From Tritrichomonas musculus (lineage: Eukaryota > Parabasalia > Tritrichomonadida > Tritrichomonadidae), in the NCBI GenBank assembly GCA_039105265.1, contig JAPFFF010000014.1, positions 3,162,001-3,226,000 on the forward strand: a DNA stretch of 64,000 nt, given 5' to 3'. Positions 1-11,479 of the stretch are shown here, piece after piece; position 1 is the stretch's first letter, and the number at the start of each line of letters is the position of its first letter. A program made the translations under genes and the position numbers. A model generated the notes under the pieces. The model searched no databases, was not told the DNA's origin, and saw nothing but the letters and a program-made list of their open reading frames with translations.

Positions 1-3000
1 ATGTCTTGACGTTTCTTCATAAAATCATTAACAAAATGGTTAAATCCAGTGTGACATTCATATTGTGAAACAGATTTGACATCATCGATTACCAATCCAT
101 GGTCAAGAAGGAACCAGAGATAATAATTTGAAAAAAACATGTATTCCCCATTTGTGTCAAGTAACATTGTTAATTTACGTTCTTCCTTATCAATTGAATT
201 AAAATTGTTTGATTTCATGTAATTGTACATGTATGAACCAATTGTTTCTTCATTATTTGTGATACTAATGTTGCGAAATACGGGTGGGAAATTGATAAAG
301 TAATTGATTTTTGATTTAGGACAAGATAGTTTCACTTCAGCATAGAAAACATAATTCGGTTTATTTGAAAAACGAGTTTTTGAAGTTATAATTTTCATAC
401 AACGTTCTCGAGATTGTTTATCCTTTACTTCAATCCTTTGAATGAATGCACCTGGCATATACATGATTCCACCATGATATTTGATAAATGGATGTGAATT
501 TTATGAAAATGAGGAAGGATAAAGTGAATTAAAATCAATTCCCAGAATATGTGTTTGAACGTTTTGAGTATCAACTCCGTTTTCAACGCTTCGCGTATCA
601 TATGAGATTACCTTATTGTTGATTCCGTCGAATCGGAATTTGTTGATATGAGTTTCTCCTTTAATATTTACTCGATGCATTACATTTGATAATCCACCAG
701 CATTTGCGTTTTGAATTGTATAATTTTCATCTTCGTTATTTATTAATGTTGGAAGATGATGTAATTTACAATATTTTTTTTAATTGAATTCTCAATGCAG
801 TTATTTTTGGGTCATCTCGTTTTCGAAGTTTATTGCATTCAGCACAAGCCAACTAGCAATTTGAAAATTCATGTCCAATTTCTTTGTTAATTCTGTCAAG
901 AGTTGGTTTGTTTTGATATGTGAAATGTTCTTTACAAAGATGACATTTACCCTTGATTGGGTCATTATAAAGTTTGAGAAATTCTTTGTAATCATTAGAC
1001 GAAACGCATTTTGATAAGTCTCTTTTAACAGGATGTGAAAGATTGTATCGTTCATCTTGTTTGTAATAAGTTTCACATTTGAATTGCCACCATTTAGGAT
1101 TTGGCATGAATTCGTTGTATTTGTGTATAGGATTATAATTTTCATGAGGATTGAAATCCTTGTATGCCAGAGCATATTTTATAAAAGATGCATTCTTAGA
1201 TAATGAGAGATTGGATATCAAATCGACCTTATATTGAGCATTGAGTTGAATTAAATTGTCAATTGGTTTAATCATCATTTCAACATCATTGTCGTTGTAA
1301 GCAAGAAGATAATCCCATCGGGATTTATAATTTTTAGCATCTTCGATATAAATTTGGTAATCAGATTCTGAGAGTTGATTTTTTTGGTTGCGAAAACTGT
1401 AAAAGTCGTTGTATGAAAATGGTTCGGATTTGGATAATACTTCATTATAGTTTGATGAATTGACAGCCTCATATGGGAAAACACCTTTTACAGAATTAGT
1501 ATCACCACCAAAATCAATGCCAAATTGTTTTAATGTACCTCCAGCAACAAATGATTGAGCATTAATGAATCGTAATTTTGTTGGAAGATGGTCTGAAACA
1601 AGTATGAATTGTTTTAATGAAGATATTGTTCCAATTAATGAATTTGATTCAACTTTCCATTGAGAGTGATTAAGATATTTCTTGAACAAATTATAGTCGA
1701 ATCTTGAAGAGTTAAATCCAAAAACAGTAATGGTATAAATGTTTAAATCAATATCATAAATTTTATCAGCAGGGAGGAACGATTTGTCATATTTAATTTT
1801 ATCATTCAGTACTTCCATCGATTGTTCGAACAACCATGAAATCCATTCTGGAATAAACTCTTCAGACTCACTTAGTGAGAAATGTTTTGTAATTAATCCT
1901 GAAGATAATTTAACACATGAAGCAACAGAAAGAGGTATTAAACGTGAATCAATTACAGTTGAATCAGAAATCGATTTGTTAACAGATTGTTCCATTGTTT
2001 CAAAATCGTATGTCATATAATAAATGTTAGGTTTCCATTCTAAATCGTATGCCAAACAATATTCATAAACAGGATTGTTTCAAATATGTGGACAGAATGG
2101 AAGTGGTTCCTTGTTAAAAATAAAGTTCTTCTTGAAAACACCATCACAATGTTTGACACGAGATTCAAATCGATGTAGGTCTTCAGCTCCACGATGTGTA
2201 TATGAATGACATTTTGGACAAATATGTATTTGAGTTAGTTTTTCAGGATTCTTAATGGTCATGATATGAATTATTTGGTCTTTTGAGAAAAGTAATGAAG
2301 AATGAGTTGGATAAGATTTATCAAAAAACCATTGTTCAGATAAGTCATAATAGGAAGAATTTTCGGTTTTAGTAAATTCATAAATATTTATGTTAAGATG
2401 ATGTTTCTTAGCCAATTCTTCCATTTGTTCCATCATTTATCCTTTGAATTCATTGAGAATCTTTAATCCTTGAGATGGAATTTTAGTATTATATACAATA
2501 TTATGTTCTTTGAGAAGTATTTTTTTAGCAACCTTAGTTCTATCTTGTATTCGATATTTTTGAGTGTTTGCAAGTTTATTAGTTTAAGTTTTTTCCTCAT
2601 ATTCACTCAAACAGATTGCTAAAAATCGATAGAAACATAATTTGTCATCTTCATTGTCAGATATTATAAAATCATTTTTGATGAATTCTTTTAGTAAATC
2701 TTTAATATGTCCAGTTACTTTTCGCATTCTCGAAACAGTAAATGAAATTGAACCAACGATTGTTAATATAGTTGATGAAGTTGATGTTTCATTTGAATTG
2801 AGATTCGATTCAATATACATTTTAACATAATCAAGGTCCTGTAATGATGTTATTATTATAGGAATTGTAGATTGATAATTTTTCCAATTAATATTTCTTG
2901 CTTCATATTCGAAATAGTCCTTTTCTTCATTCTCCAAATCATGAGCAGGAGTTTCAAATACACCAGATAATTGGAAATGAATTTTGAATGTTTTGAGTTC

Positions 3001-3640
3001 TTTATCAAATACTTGTTGTAATGATTCGAAGATTTGATTTAATGATGAGATTTGATTGAAATTATAAATAACAATTGGTGAACCATTTTATTCCTCTTTA
3101 TCAACATAAGCTTCATCATATTTGTTATAATAATCCCAAGCCTCAACTGTGGTTCATTAATTATAAGGTAATCATTGTGCTTTGATTTAAATTTGTTGTT
3201 GAATTTATCAAGATATTCGTATAATTCTTCGTTTTCAGGAATGTAATATTCAAGTAAATGTGATTTATCTTTAATGAGTTTTGGTTTAATTTTTTTGACA
3301 GGTGGTTTGGATTCTTTGATTAAACGAATTGCATTATCAACTGCTTCATTTGCACGTTTAATTGCATCTTCGATTTCAGCTTGTCGTTCAAAATGTTGAA
3401 TATTTTGTTCATCATCATAAAATGTTTCACGATTTGCAATGTTTTCATTATAATTTTGTTCATCTTCATTTCGTTTATTCTGATATTCTTGATTGATTTG
3501 AGATTGTTGTTCATTAAAATACTGAATATCAGATTCATTTGGTTGTTCATCTTCATAAAATGATTCACGTTTTGATATGTTTTCATAATTTCGTTCATAT
3601 GATTCATTTTATAAATGTTTGCGACGTTCTTATTCAAAAT
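1..3640 (-). mobile_element. Polinton/Maverick remnant: protein-primed DNA polymerase B, broken
   Basis: Reverse-strand coding traces of a family B DNA polymerase of the protein-primed kind carried by Polintons/Mavericks, which are abundant in trichomonads. Visible parts: a polar Glu/Gln/Asn-rich N-terminal region (about 3640-3200), an exonuclease-I-like YDFET motif (about 2000), a DNDVEMM stretch typical of the end of the exonuclease domain (about 1290), and a CHLC zinc-knuckle-like insert followed by TLDRI (about 900-950). The polymerase/palm half lies toward position 1 and runs off the window. The gene is a fossil with roughly half a dozen breaks. No capsid, integrase or ATPase gene of the element is visible here. 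Family assignment is from motif reading only; a linear-plasmid-type pol B is the main alternative. Confidence 0.72.
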
Positions 3641-3830
3641 TTAAATCCCAAATTAACTTTGGAATAAATTTTAAAATGAGTATTTATCGCTTTATGAAAG
3701 GGCTTGTTCTACAACAGATTATAGAGGCTAATTAAAATTTAAACCCTGTGGATAAGTTTTTCACTAATTTTCAAAATGTGGTTTTGATCTTGGTGACTGG
3801 GCCTTGGAGACCTAGAAAAATTATCCGACC

Positions 3831-4640
3831 ACCAATACGAACATTCTATTACTACTTAGGTTTAAAGAAAGATACTCAGAAAAGTTACGAATATTAAAAG
3901 AAATTTCCAGAGAAAATGAGAGATGTGATGTGAATTCAAATGATGTGAATTTATTTTTTAATAATTTGACTCAAGCATTGACCAACATTACACATTTCTC
4001 TCTCATCATTAATATGGACGAAAGTGGCTTCACTTCCCGCCCTATGAAAAATTCATGTCAAAACTGTTGCTATATTTCAGAATGTCCAGTTCCTCCTACG
4101 TTTCGTGAATTCCGGGATTCTTCACTCATTTCAATAGTCGGAGCGGTTACCCTCAATGGAAAACCGCTCAAACCAATGCTCCTCTCGGTTAACAAAAATC
4201 AGCCCATTGATGTTAAAGGAACCTGGTTAGAAGTCAAATTTGTTTGGGAAAAAACTCCTAAAGGTTACATGAATGCTGAATCTATGAGATCTTGGATTGA
4301 AAAAATTTTAATACTATTTATCAATGAAGAAAGATTGAAAATTGGTAATAATTTACAAGCTTTATTAATATTTGATGGACTAAAAGCACACCTGGTAACC
4401 GAAATAACCGATATTTTACAACAAAATCTTATAACATTTGTATGTTCACCACTTCACTCATCACATCTTTTACAGGTTCTGGACCTTTCAGTCTTTGGTC
4501 CCATGAAAACACATTATCTCAATAATAATAATAATAAAGCACAGCTTTTTCATGGGACAGAGCGAAAAATGGTGAAAAAAGTAGAAAAAATAATAAGAGC
4601 TTTTTATAATGCTACTTATTGTGGTAATATTTTCTCAGGT
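3831..4640 (+). pseudogene. pogo/Tigger-like (Tc1/mariner superfamily) transposase fragment
   Basis: Open frame encoding the DDE catalytic core of a pogo/Tigger-type transposase. Three expected acidic positions are visible in order: NMDESGF, LIFDGLKAHL and LDLSVFGPMK, the last preceded by PLHSSHLLQ, which matches the family's P-H-x-S-H-x-x-Q-x-L-D signature. Between the first two, GYMNAESMRSWIEKIL corresponds to the conserved 'G-[WY]-M' segment. The N-terminal helix-turn-helix/CENP-B-like DNA-binding region is missing: an in-frame stop lies just upstream near 3813. The C-terminus is cut at about 4640 where a hAT-like end begins, so the copy is dead. Family call is confident; activity is excluded. 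Confidence 0.75.
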
Positions 4641-4645
4641 TGGGA

Positions 4646-4716
4646 CAGGGATGATGGACGGGCACGGGCACGGGCAAATTGCCCGTAAAAATGACGGGCC
4701 ACGGGCAGTGCCCGAG
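4646..4716 (+). repeat. hAT-like element end (solo fragment)
   Basis: Begins CAGGGATGATGGACGGGC and continues with repeated GGGCACGGGC/GCCCG motifs. This resembles the terminus of the hAT-like element at 38194 (TAGGGATGGGAAACGGGC) and its GGGC-rich subterminal repeats. It interrupts the pogo transposase frame. No matching opposite end is visible, so this is a fragment, and no target duplication can be scored. Confidence 0.5.
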
Positions 4717-4860
4717 TAGTATAGTATATGCTATGATCGCTACTCTCCCCCAGCCTACACTGCTCGCCACCAAGCTCAGGTACGCCTTCGCTTGGGCCTC
4801 GCTACCCGGCCAAATACCATCTGAAAACCTATCGTAAGTACACACTCTCTACTTTCACTA
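4717..4860. other. GC-rich island of unknown origin
   Basis: About 140 bases (for example the run through GCCTCGCTACCCGGCC) with far higher G+C than the DNA around it. No frame looks coding and no RNA fold is obvious. It directly follows the hAT-like end and may be that element's interior, or foreign DNA. The following stretch to 5297 is ordinary sequence in which I see nothing. Confidence 0.4.
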
Positions 4861-5297
4861 TTCCCCCAATGTCATTTTCAAGGTATGGAGTGGTTTTTGA
4901 ATTCTACACCCGAAATTACGATATTTCTTGTATAGGCACGACCTAAAAAAAGAGAAAAATAGTAAGCGGTAGGCTTTGGTTAACAGGTATATTATTCTTA
5001 TTTCTTTCTATATATTGCATCAAATTTTGATTCATATTTGTCATCTAAATCAAGTGTTATATCTTCAACAAGCATGTCATAACCGATATAGGAAAATGTA
5101 TTTTCTTTGTCATAAATTTCATCCATATACAATTCATTATCACCATCTCTATTTTTGATTTTCAATAACATAAGTATTTATATCTCGTTTAAAATTCATT
5201 TAAACAGTAATTATCATAAATATTGAATAAATACAAGTATCAAATATATAGTGTAAATATTTAATTAGTCATTGATAATTTAGTCTATGAAACATTT

Positions 5298-5653
5298 TTA
5301 AGGTTCTCCTTTCAAATTCAAAAGATTAAATTCAATGAGATTTCACAAATAAAATATACATAAATATCGTTTTTAAAAATGAATTAAAATATGAAATTTA
5401 TATAGATATATATTTCAAATGATTGAATAAAAATATTTTTATGGAATCTTATCAATTTTGTTTTTTTTACAGATAGAAATCATAGAATTAAAAAATCAGT
5501 AAAATTTTGAATGAAATAAGATTTAATCGTTGAGGCCATATTTTTTATTTTTCACCAAAACTTTTTCTGAAAAATGCTCTATTGAATTATTTATTCTATG
5601 AGTTAATTCAATATTGAATGATTTACATTTTTTTTTGGGAAGGAGAACCTTAA
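5298..5653 (+). mobile_element. TTAA-flanked MITE, copy 1
   Basis: A 348-bp element (5302-5649) with inverted ends GGTTCTCCTT...AAGGAGAACC, flanked on both sides by TTAA. A second full copy lies in opposite orientation at 51987-52334 and is near-identical along its length. TTAA duplications are the hallmark of piggyBac-type transposases (also some Kolobok-type elements). It has no coding capacity, so it must be mobilised in trans. Confidence 0.8.
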
Positions 5654-6053
5654 AATTTTTATTTAATTTTTGAAAACAAAATTTTAACTTTTGATAAAAA
5701 AACTTTTTTTATAAATTTTGATTTTTGTTTTTAATTATAATTAAAGAAGAAAATAATCATAAAATTCATGAAAAAAGAAAATGGAATTATTGAATGCTCT
5801 ATTGAATTCAATAGAATTAAATTCAACTAAATTGAGAAATATTAAAAAATAAAAATCTTTAAAAAAATATAAATATCCTGGAGAAAAAAAATTTTATGGT
5901 CATCCTTAAAAGAAAATTTACTTTTAATAGCATATAACAGAAAAAATAATTAATAAACTAGTATTTGATGAAGATTTTTTTATCTATTATCATAAAGTAT
6001 AGCACAAAGAAGTAAGAAAAAGGCAGATAAATATTTAGTTGTAATTTTTATTA

Positions 6054-7079
6054 TTAAGGGTGTAGTATAAAAAATTTTTTTCCAAAGAAAATTTGAATGA
6101 AAAGTATTCAAAAAAGTATTCAATTTTTGCACACCCCATAAGTATCTTCCCATATCAAAACTTTTCAACGCCATTTATAATATAAGCAAAGGTACACTTT
6201 ACGAATATCGTAACGATTTGCTTTTTTTATGTTTCTCTTTAGATGATGAGAACTGATGATGCATTTTTTTTGTTTTTTTCAATTTTGATAAAAGCGCTCA
6301 AAATCTAATAAAAATAAAATATGAACTAATTATAAAAACATAAATAGTGAGAAAATATTACTTTTTTTATTTATTTATCTCTTTTATATAACGAAATGAA
6401 ATTGAATAGTTTTATCAAAGAAAGTCCAATTTTTTTTTTCAAAAAGAATTCAAAATTTTTCACAAGTTTAACCATCAAATAAAAGAAATTTCTATTATTT
6501 GCGAACGAAACTAATAAATTCTATTCGAATTTAATATTATTTGAAGAGAAATATCATTAATTTATACCAATTTGTCTCATTATATGCAAACCATTTTTAA
6601 TATCATTTCCTATCATCATAATATATCAATTTTTATGCCAAAATTTAATTTTTGTATAACCAAAAAGATAATTGATGAATAAAATACTATTTGAATAAAA
6701 TGTATCGAAATGATATAAAAAAAATCGTTTGAAAATTGAGAAAAAAGCGCTTTTCCATATTTAGTGTATGCGAAACAATAATATTTATAGAATCATAACA
6801 ATTGAAAAGAAAGGCATTACTTGAAACATCGATAATCCTAAAAAAAAAAATTATAATATATATGCTAACGATATTTTCTTTTAAAAAGTAGATTTGCCAA
6901 ATTGAAAATTGAAAAAAATAATGGATAGATTTAGCTTTTATTAAACTTTACATGTGATTAAGAATATCTTTTATTATTTTATATTTATATTATACGTGTT
7001 TAGTATAGTATAATGTTACATTTATTTTTTAATTTTATATATATTTCATTGTTTGGACTACACCCTTAAATAAAAAACG
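6054..7079. mobile_element. Second TTAA-flanked non-autonomous element
   Basis: Starts TTAA-GGGTGTAGTATAAAAAA at 6054 and ends with ACTACACCC-TTAA at 7079. The inverted ends match over about 9 bp and TTAA is present at both borders, as in piggyBac-like elements. The interior (about 1.0 kb) is AT-rich with no supported gene. Short ends make this less certain than the element at 5302. The stretch 7080-7384 holds nothing recognised. Confidence 0.5.
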
Positions 7080-7384
7080 ATTGCTAAATAATTATTGAAA
7101 GATTGATAATTTATTTTAGTAAGATCGGCAAATAATCAGTAAATATCTGAAATTAATTCCTAAAACATTAAAGATCAGGCTGCAAGGCATTGAGGGTCGT
7201 TATATATATATTGACAATTAAAACGAAAAGAATCGGTAATTAAATAGTAGAAGACCGAAAATTTATTACTAGATAATCAATAATATTTTTGGATATAACC
7301 TATAATTAATTAGTTGAATAGCTATATATAAAAATAGCAGAAGATCAGCGATAAATTGGTTGATGATGGATCTTATTCAAAAAT

Positions 7385-7434
7385 AGTGTCAAAAAAAAAT
7401 AGCGGTTACATAACGTACTACATTTGTACCTTAA
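7385..7434 (+). repeat. Left arm of inverted repeat flanking the YeiH-type gene
   Basis: Reads AGTGTCAAAAAA, then GCGGTT, ACGTACTA and ATTTGTACCTTAA. The reverse complement of 10472-10520 gives the same order of blocks with a few mismatches. A third partial copy is at 10683-10706. I found no target-site duplication. Confidence 0.65.
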
Positions 7435-9119
7435 AAAAAAAAAAATATAGATAGAGTAGTGGAATATTTTTTTTATAACGGATTTCTCTCAATTTAAAAA
7501 GGCAATATTTCACTAATCTAATCATTTTCTCTCTCCGATATTAATAAGGTATACTATATATTTCATGAATATATCATATATTTACTTGAATTGAAAATTA
7601 TCATTATTCACATTCATGTGAATTGATGATATTTTGAATGGAAAATTGGCTGATGATATTGAGGACATTTTCTGATCATCTTTTTCTCCGCATTTTAATA
7701 AAAAATATATATGAATTTTGTCTGATATTGATAGCTCAATTTTTTAATAAATGGAATTAAAGTTTTTACTTTTTCAATGTAAACGTACATATTATTTTTT
7801 GAAATTGAAAAGATTTGGAGTCCAATTGAGTAGTATTTGATTTTGAAATTGAAAAGATTTCGAGTGTAATTGAATTGTTTTTATTTTCGAAATTGAAAAG
7901 ATTATAAAAATAAAATGGCTTTTTGAATATTTTTTATTTTATAAAATATCAAACTTTTTGTGAAAGAGTTTTTTTTTTATATTTTTTATATGCTTTTGCA
8001 ATTATGCTCTTCCTATTTTTATTAAAAAAGAGAAATATTTTGGAAATTCAAATATTGAATTGTATTTTAAAAAGTTGATAGATTTATTAGAAAATCTAAA
8101 AAAATTTCTGATTTATCGTCTTAACTTAAAAAAATAAATTTATCTTATTTTTATACTATTTAAAATTCTAGTATACTTGAAATATAGATTAACAAATTTA
8201 CATTTATTACTTTAAAATATATTTAAACTGTTATAAATCAGAGGTTTTATTTGCCATAACTCTATATAGATAAGATTTTTTTTTTAAATCAATAATTGAC
8301 CTTGGGAACAAATTTGACTAGATTTGTCTGGGAACAAAAACGATTAATCAAAAAACATTACCTCCCTCTCAATTTAAAATAATCATATCTTTATATTTTA
8401 AATATGAACTAATTTTTTAAAATTTAATTAATATTATGATAATTATCTAATATATTATTAATGAAGAATGATGCAATTAAATTGTTTAATAAAAAAGATA
8501 AAATGATTTAAAATTTGAAATGGAGGTAAAGTTTTTTGAACTCAGTTTAAATTTTTTATTTTTTTACATGAAAACTTTTTCATAAAATTAAACTAAAATT
8601 GATAATTGAATTATTAAACAAAAAAAAAAAACCTTTATATATAAAAAAAGAGAAATCTCATAAAATATTAAATTTTAATTTTATACAATATCATTATTAT
8701 ATAATATAATTATTTTAGAACTAAAAATATGAAAATAAATAAATAGTATTATTTATCTTTTAAGTTATCTTGGTTTTTATTTTTCAGTGAAAAACTTTTT
8801 GATGTTAATTATTCATTATTCATTTTAGATTTACCGAAATTTTAACAACAAAGAATGTTGCCGTCAATATTTAAGATAAAGTGTATTAATATATATATAT
8901 ATATATAATTTATAAAATAAAAACAATAAGAAAAACAAAAAATAATTGATCTTATTTCGAAATAAACTTATTTTTATAAATCAATATATTGTAAAGATTA
9001 GCGTTGGTCTATCGATTTTTTAACAAAAAGTTTTGGGTGATGTGATAAAAGCTATCAATTTTTTTATAAAATAATTATTTATTTTATCGTTTATTTTTTT
9101 TAATATCCTGACATTTTAA
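7435..9119. other. AT-rich 5' flank of the YeiH-type gene
   Basis: No frame here is supported as a gene. It contains short local repeats, including three versions of GAAATTGAAAAGATT at about 7800-7905, and AT dinucleotide runs near 8890-8910. TGACATTTTAAATG just before the start codon could contain the transcription start but is not a good initiator match. Confidence 0.5.
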
Positions 9120-10442
9120 ATGACATCAGAATCGGGTGAAGAAGTTTATCATGATCTTGATGATGAATTTACCAAAGAAATGGAAAAGAGGAGAAAAGAA
9201 CTAAAAGTCCCCAGTGATCAAAAATTAGAAGAAAACATATCAAACAATATTTTCGAAGATACCATTACAGACAGCTCCTTTGATGATCTCGAAGAAGAGG
9301 TTTCAGTTAGAAGTGGGAAAATTCCAACTTATTGGGATAAGTGTATTGCGTATTGGAAACAATACATTGATCCAAATGTTTGGAGATCTATGCCAGTTTG
9401 CCTTCTTATAGGCTTTGCTTTTTGGTGTCTTGGCTTTATTCCTAATTTTGAGAAATGCATGCTTAGCCAGTCTATTTTTGCTATTATAGGAGGAGTTCTA
9501 CTCGGAGCCATACCAAAAGTTCAAGAATTTATTCATCGAAAAACAATCTATCCAGGAATTGCTTTTTCTAAAGGAACATTTATGCAATTAGCTGTTATAT
9601 TGTATGGATTCCGAGTTAAATTAAGTGATATAGCAGAAGTTGGCTTGAGCGGTGCAATCAATTCCATTTTAATGGTTGCAATTACTTTTCTTGTTGGCTG
9701 TCTTCTTGGATCATTATTAAAAATACCATTAACTCAAGGAGGCATCGTTAGCTGCGGATTTTCAATATGCGGGATTGCTGCAATTCTTAGTGTATGCCCA
9801 TTATTTGAATCGTCAGGCGCTGAAGTTTCTCTTGCTTGCGTTTTTGTTATCGTTGGTGGTTTTCTTGATATTGCTATATATCCTTCACTTTACTCTATTC
9901 GCGACAAACTCGGATTCGATGACAAAACTTTTGGAGTAACTGCAGGAATGTCCATCAAAGAAATTGCTCACACCGTTTCTGTCGGCCTTTCATGCTCAGC
10001 AGGAGTTAGTAAATATGCAATGATTGTAAAAATGTTTAAAGTATTTTGCATGCCTTTCATGCTTATCATTCTCGGATTTGCCTTACCAATGTATAGAAAA
10101 GCTCAAGAGAAGAAAACTAATGCAACAAAAGCCGGCCATGATGCGCAGAAATCAACTTATGAAAAATGTACTGAATTTTGGGGAAAGGTTACAATCCCTT
10201 ATTTCGCTTTCTTGTTCATCCTGTTTACAATAATTAATACTTACACAAATATATCAGAGAAAGCCCATGATATTCTCAATGAAATTATTATTATTTTCTT
10301 AAGCGCATCAATGTTTTGCGTTGGAATTACAACGAATTTACGTGAATTAATCCATGGCACTAGTTGGAGACCTCTAGTTCATGTGGGCATTCTATATATT
10401 TGGGTATTCGGTTTCAGCTGGTTATTAACTTATATTTGGTAG
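9120..10442 (+). CDS. YeiH/UPF0324 family membrane protein (putative sulfate/anion exporter)
   Basis: Intact 440-aa multi-pass membrane protein. Residues 1-88 are hydrophilic and acidic (DDLEEE near 55-60) and absent from the usual ~340-350-aa bacterial members. About ten hydrophobic segments follow from residue 90. Family-like blocks: GIAFSKGTFMQLAVILYGFR (146-165), SCGFSICGIAAI (211-222, matching the bacterial G-x-SICG-x-x-A block) and AGMSIKEIAHTV (275-286), followed by VKMFKVFCMP. A basic hydrophilic loop (325-350) precedes the last segments. Bacterial YeiH proteins are only putatively sulfate exporters, so substrate and direction are unknown. The family is mainly prokaryotic, which suggests old lateral transfer. 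The first ATG of the frame is used. The gene is the only one between inverted repeats at 7385 and 10520. Confidence 0.85.
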   Translation: MTSESGEEVYHDLDDEFTKEMEKRRKELKVPSDQKLEENISNNIFEDTITDSSFDDLEEEVSVRSGKIPTYWDKCIAYWKQYIDPNVWRSMPVCLLIGFAFWCLGFIPNFEKCMLSQSIFAIIGGVLLGAIPKVQEFIHRKTIYPGIAFSKGTFMQLAVILYGFRVKLSDIAEVGLSGAINSILMVAITFLVGCLLGSLLKIPLTQGGIVSCGFSICGIAAILSVCPLFESSGAEVSLACVFVIVGGFLDIAIYPSLYSIRDKLGFDDKTFGVTAGMSIKEIAHTVSVGLSCSAGVSKYAMIVKMFKVFCMPFMLIILGFALPMYRKAQEKKTNATKAGHDAQKSTYEKCTEFWGKVTIPYFAFLFILFTIINTYTNISEKAHDILNEIIIIFLSASMFCVGITTNLRELIHGTSWRPLVHVGILYIWVFGFSWLLTYIW

Positions 10443-10471
10443 ATCTTGAAATCTGTACTTTTCCCTAAATT

Positions 10472-10520
10472 TTAAGGTACAAATCTAGTACGTTTAGAAA
10501 CCGCAAAATTTTTTGACACT
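10472..10520 (-). repeat. Right arm of inverted repeat flanking the YeiH-type gene
   Basis: Begins TTAAGGTACAAATCTAGTACG 30 bases after the stop codon and ends TTTTTTGACACT. It is the inverted partner of 7385-7434. The related block TAACGTACTAGATTTGTACC recurs at 10683-10706 in the opposite orientation. Confidence 0.65.
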
Positions 10521-11479
10521 TTATTAAACTAAACGACATGTTATATAAAAAAAAATATTTTTATCATAAAAATTTTATAAAAAAAATAAAGTTCAGAATT
10601 TCAAATCTGACACTCATTCAAAATAAAACTTTTTCAATAGGGTAAGGGGTCTCAAATATATAACGTTCTTTCTCTCAATTTATAACGTACTAGATTTGTA
10701 CCTTAATTCAATTTTTTTTGAATTGATATTTGGTACGGCCGACCTTTCATTTTATTAAACATAATAAAATCAATTTAAGTCGAGCTCTATTTTAAATCTC
10801 AACTATATCTTACAGCAACAAATAAATGCGTACTCCTTATTGGTTTAGCATGTATTCAGTGTAATTATCTTATGAAAACCTTTGATCATTTCAAATTATA
10901 ATCTAACTCCGAGCTTGTGTTTCAAATCAAACTCGAGTTAAATAATAAACTTTAGCATTAATATAACGCACAAGCATATTTTTGTGTTGTAAAAGTTTAA
11001 TAAACATAATTTCTTCTTTTTTTAACCTCAAAAAGTTTCAATATCTCTTCGAATTTTAGGTTTTATTTGGTGATTTTAATAAATTTTCTTATCCATTTGA
11101 TAATCTTTAAAATGGTCATTGAAACAAATCAAAAAACTTAGACTGTTTTCAATCTGAAGGGTATACCCTTTATTCTTACAATTTAAGGTAGTTTACCCCT
11201 TTGAATGGTATTCAAATTTCAATTCAAAAAAAAAAAAAAAAAAAAAAAAAAATTCAAAAGAAGTATTCAAAAAAAAATTGCCACCTTCTCAATTTTTTGA
11301 ATTTATATATTCAATCAATATCTTAATAAATGATATATATTAATTATTTATTTTATATGATTTTTGAACCTGCTTTATAGGATAATTAAAATATATAAAT
11401 AAAAATTATTATTATTTAAGAATTATCAAAATATTTAATGTTAATTCATTTAATTACTTTGGTTATCTGAGCAATCTTG
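10521..11479. other. Intergenic stretch with repeat fragments
   Basis: Holds the third copy of the YeiH-flanking repeat (10683-10706), a minus-strand partial copy of the family described at 14968 (about 11018-11150) and a run of 27 A residues (11226-11252). No gene is seen. Confidence 0.5.

Noticed and set aside
4612-4845. Minus-strand 77-aa frame over the GC-rich island
   Set aside because: It spans the hAT-like end repeats and has biased, motif-free composition; GC richness alone keeps it open.
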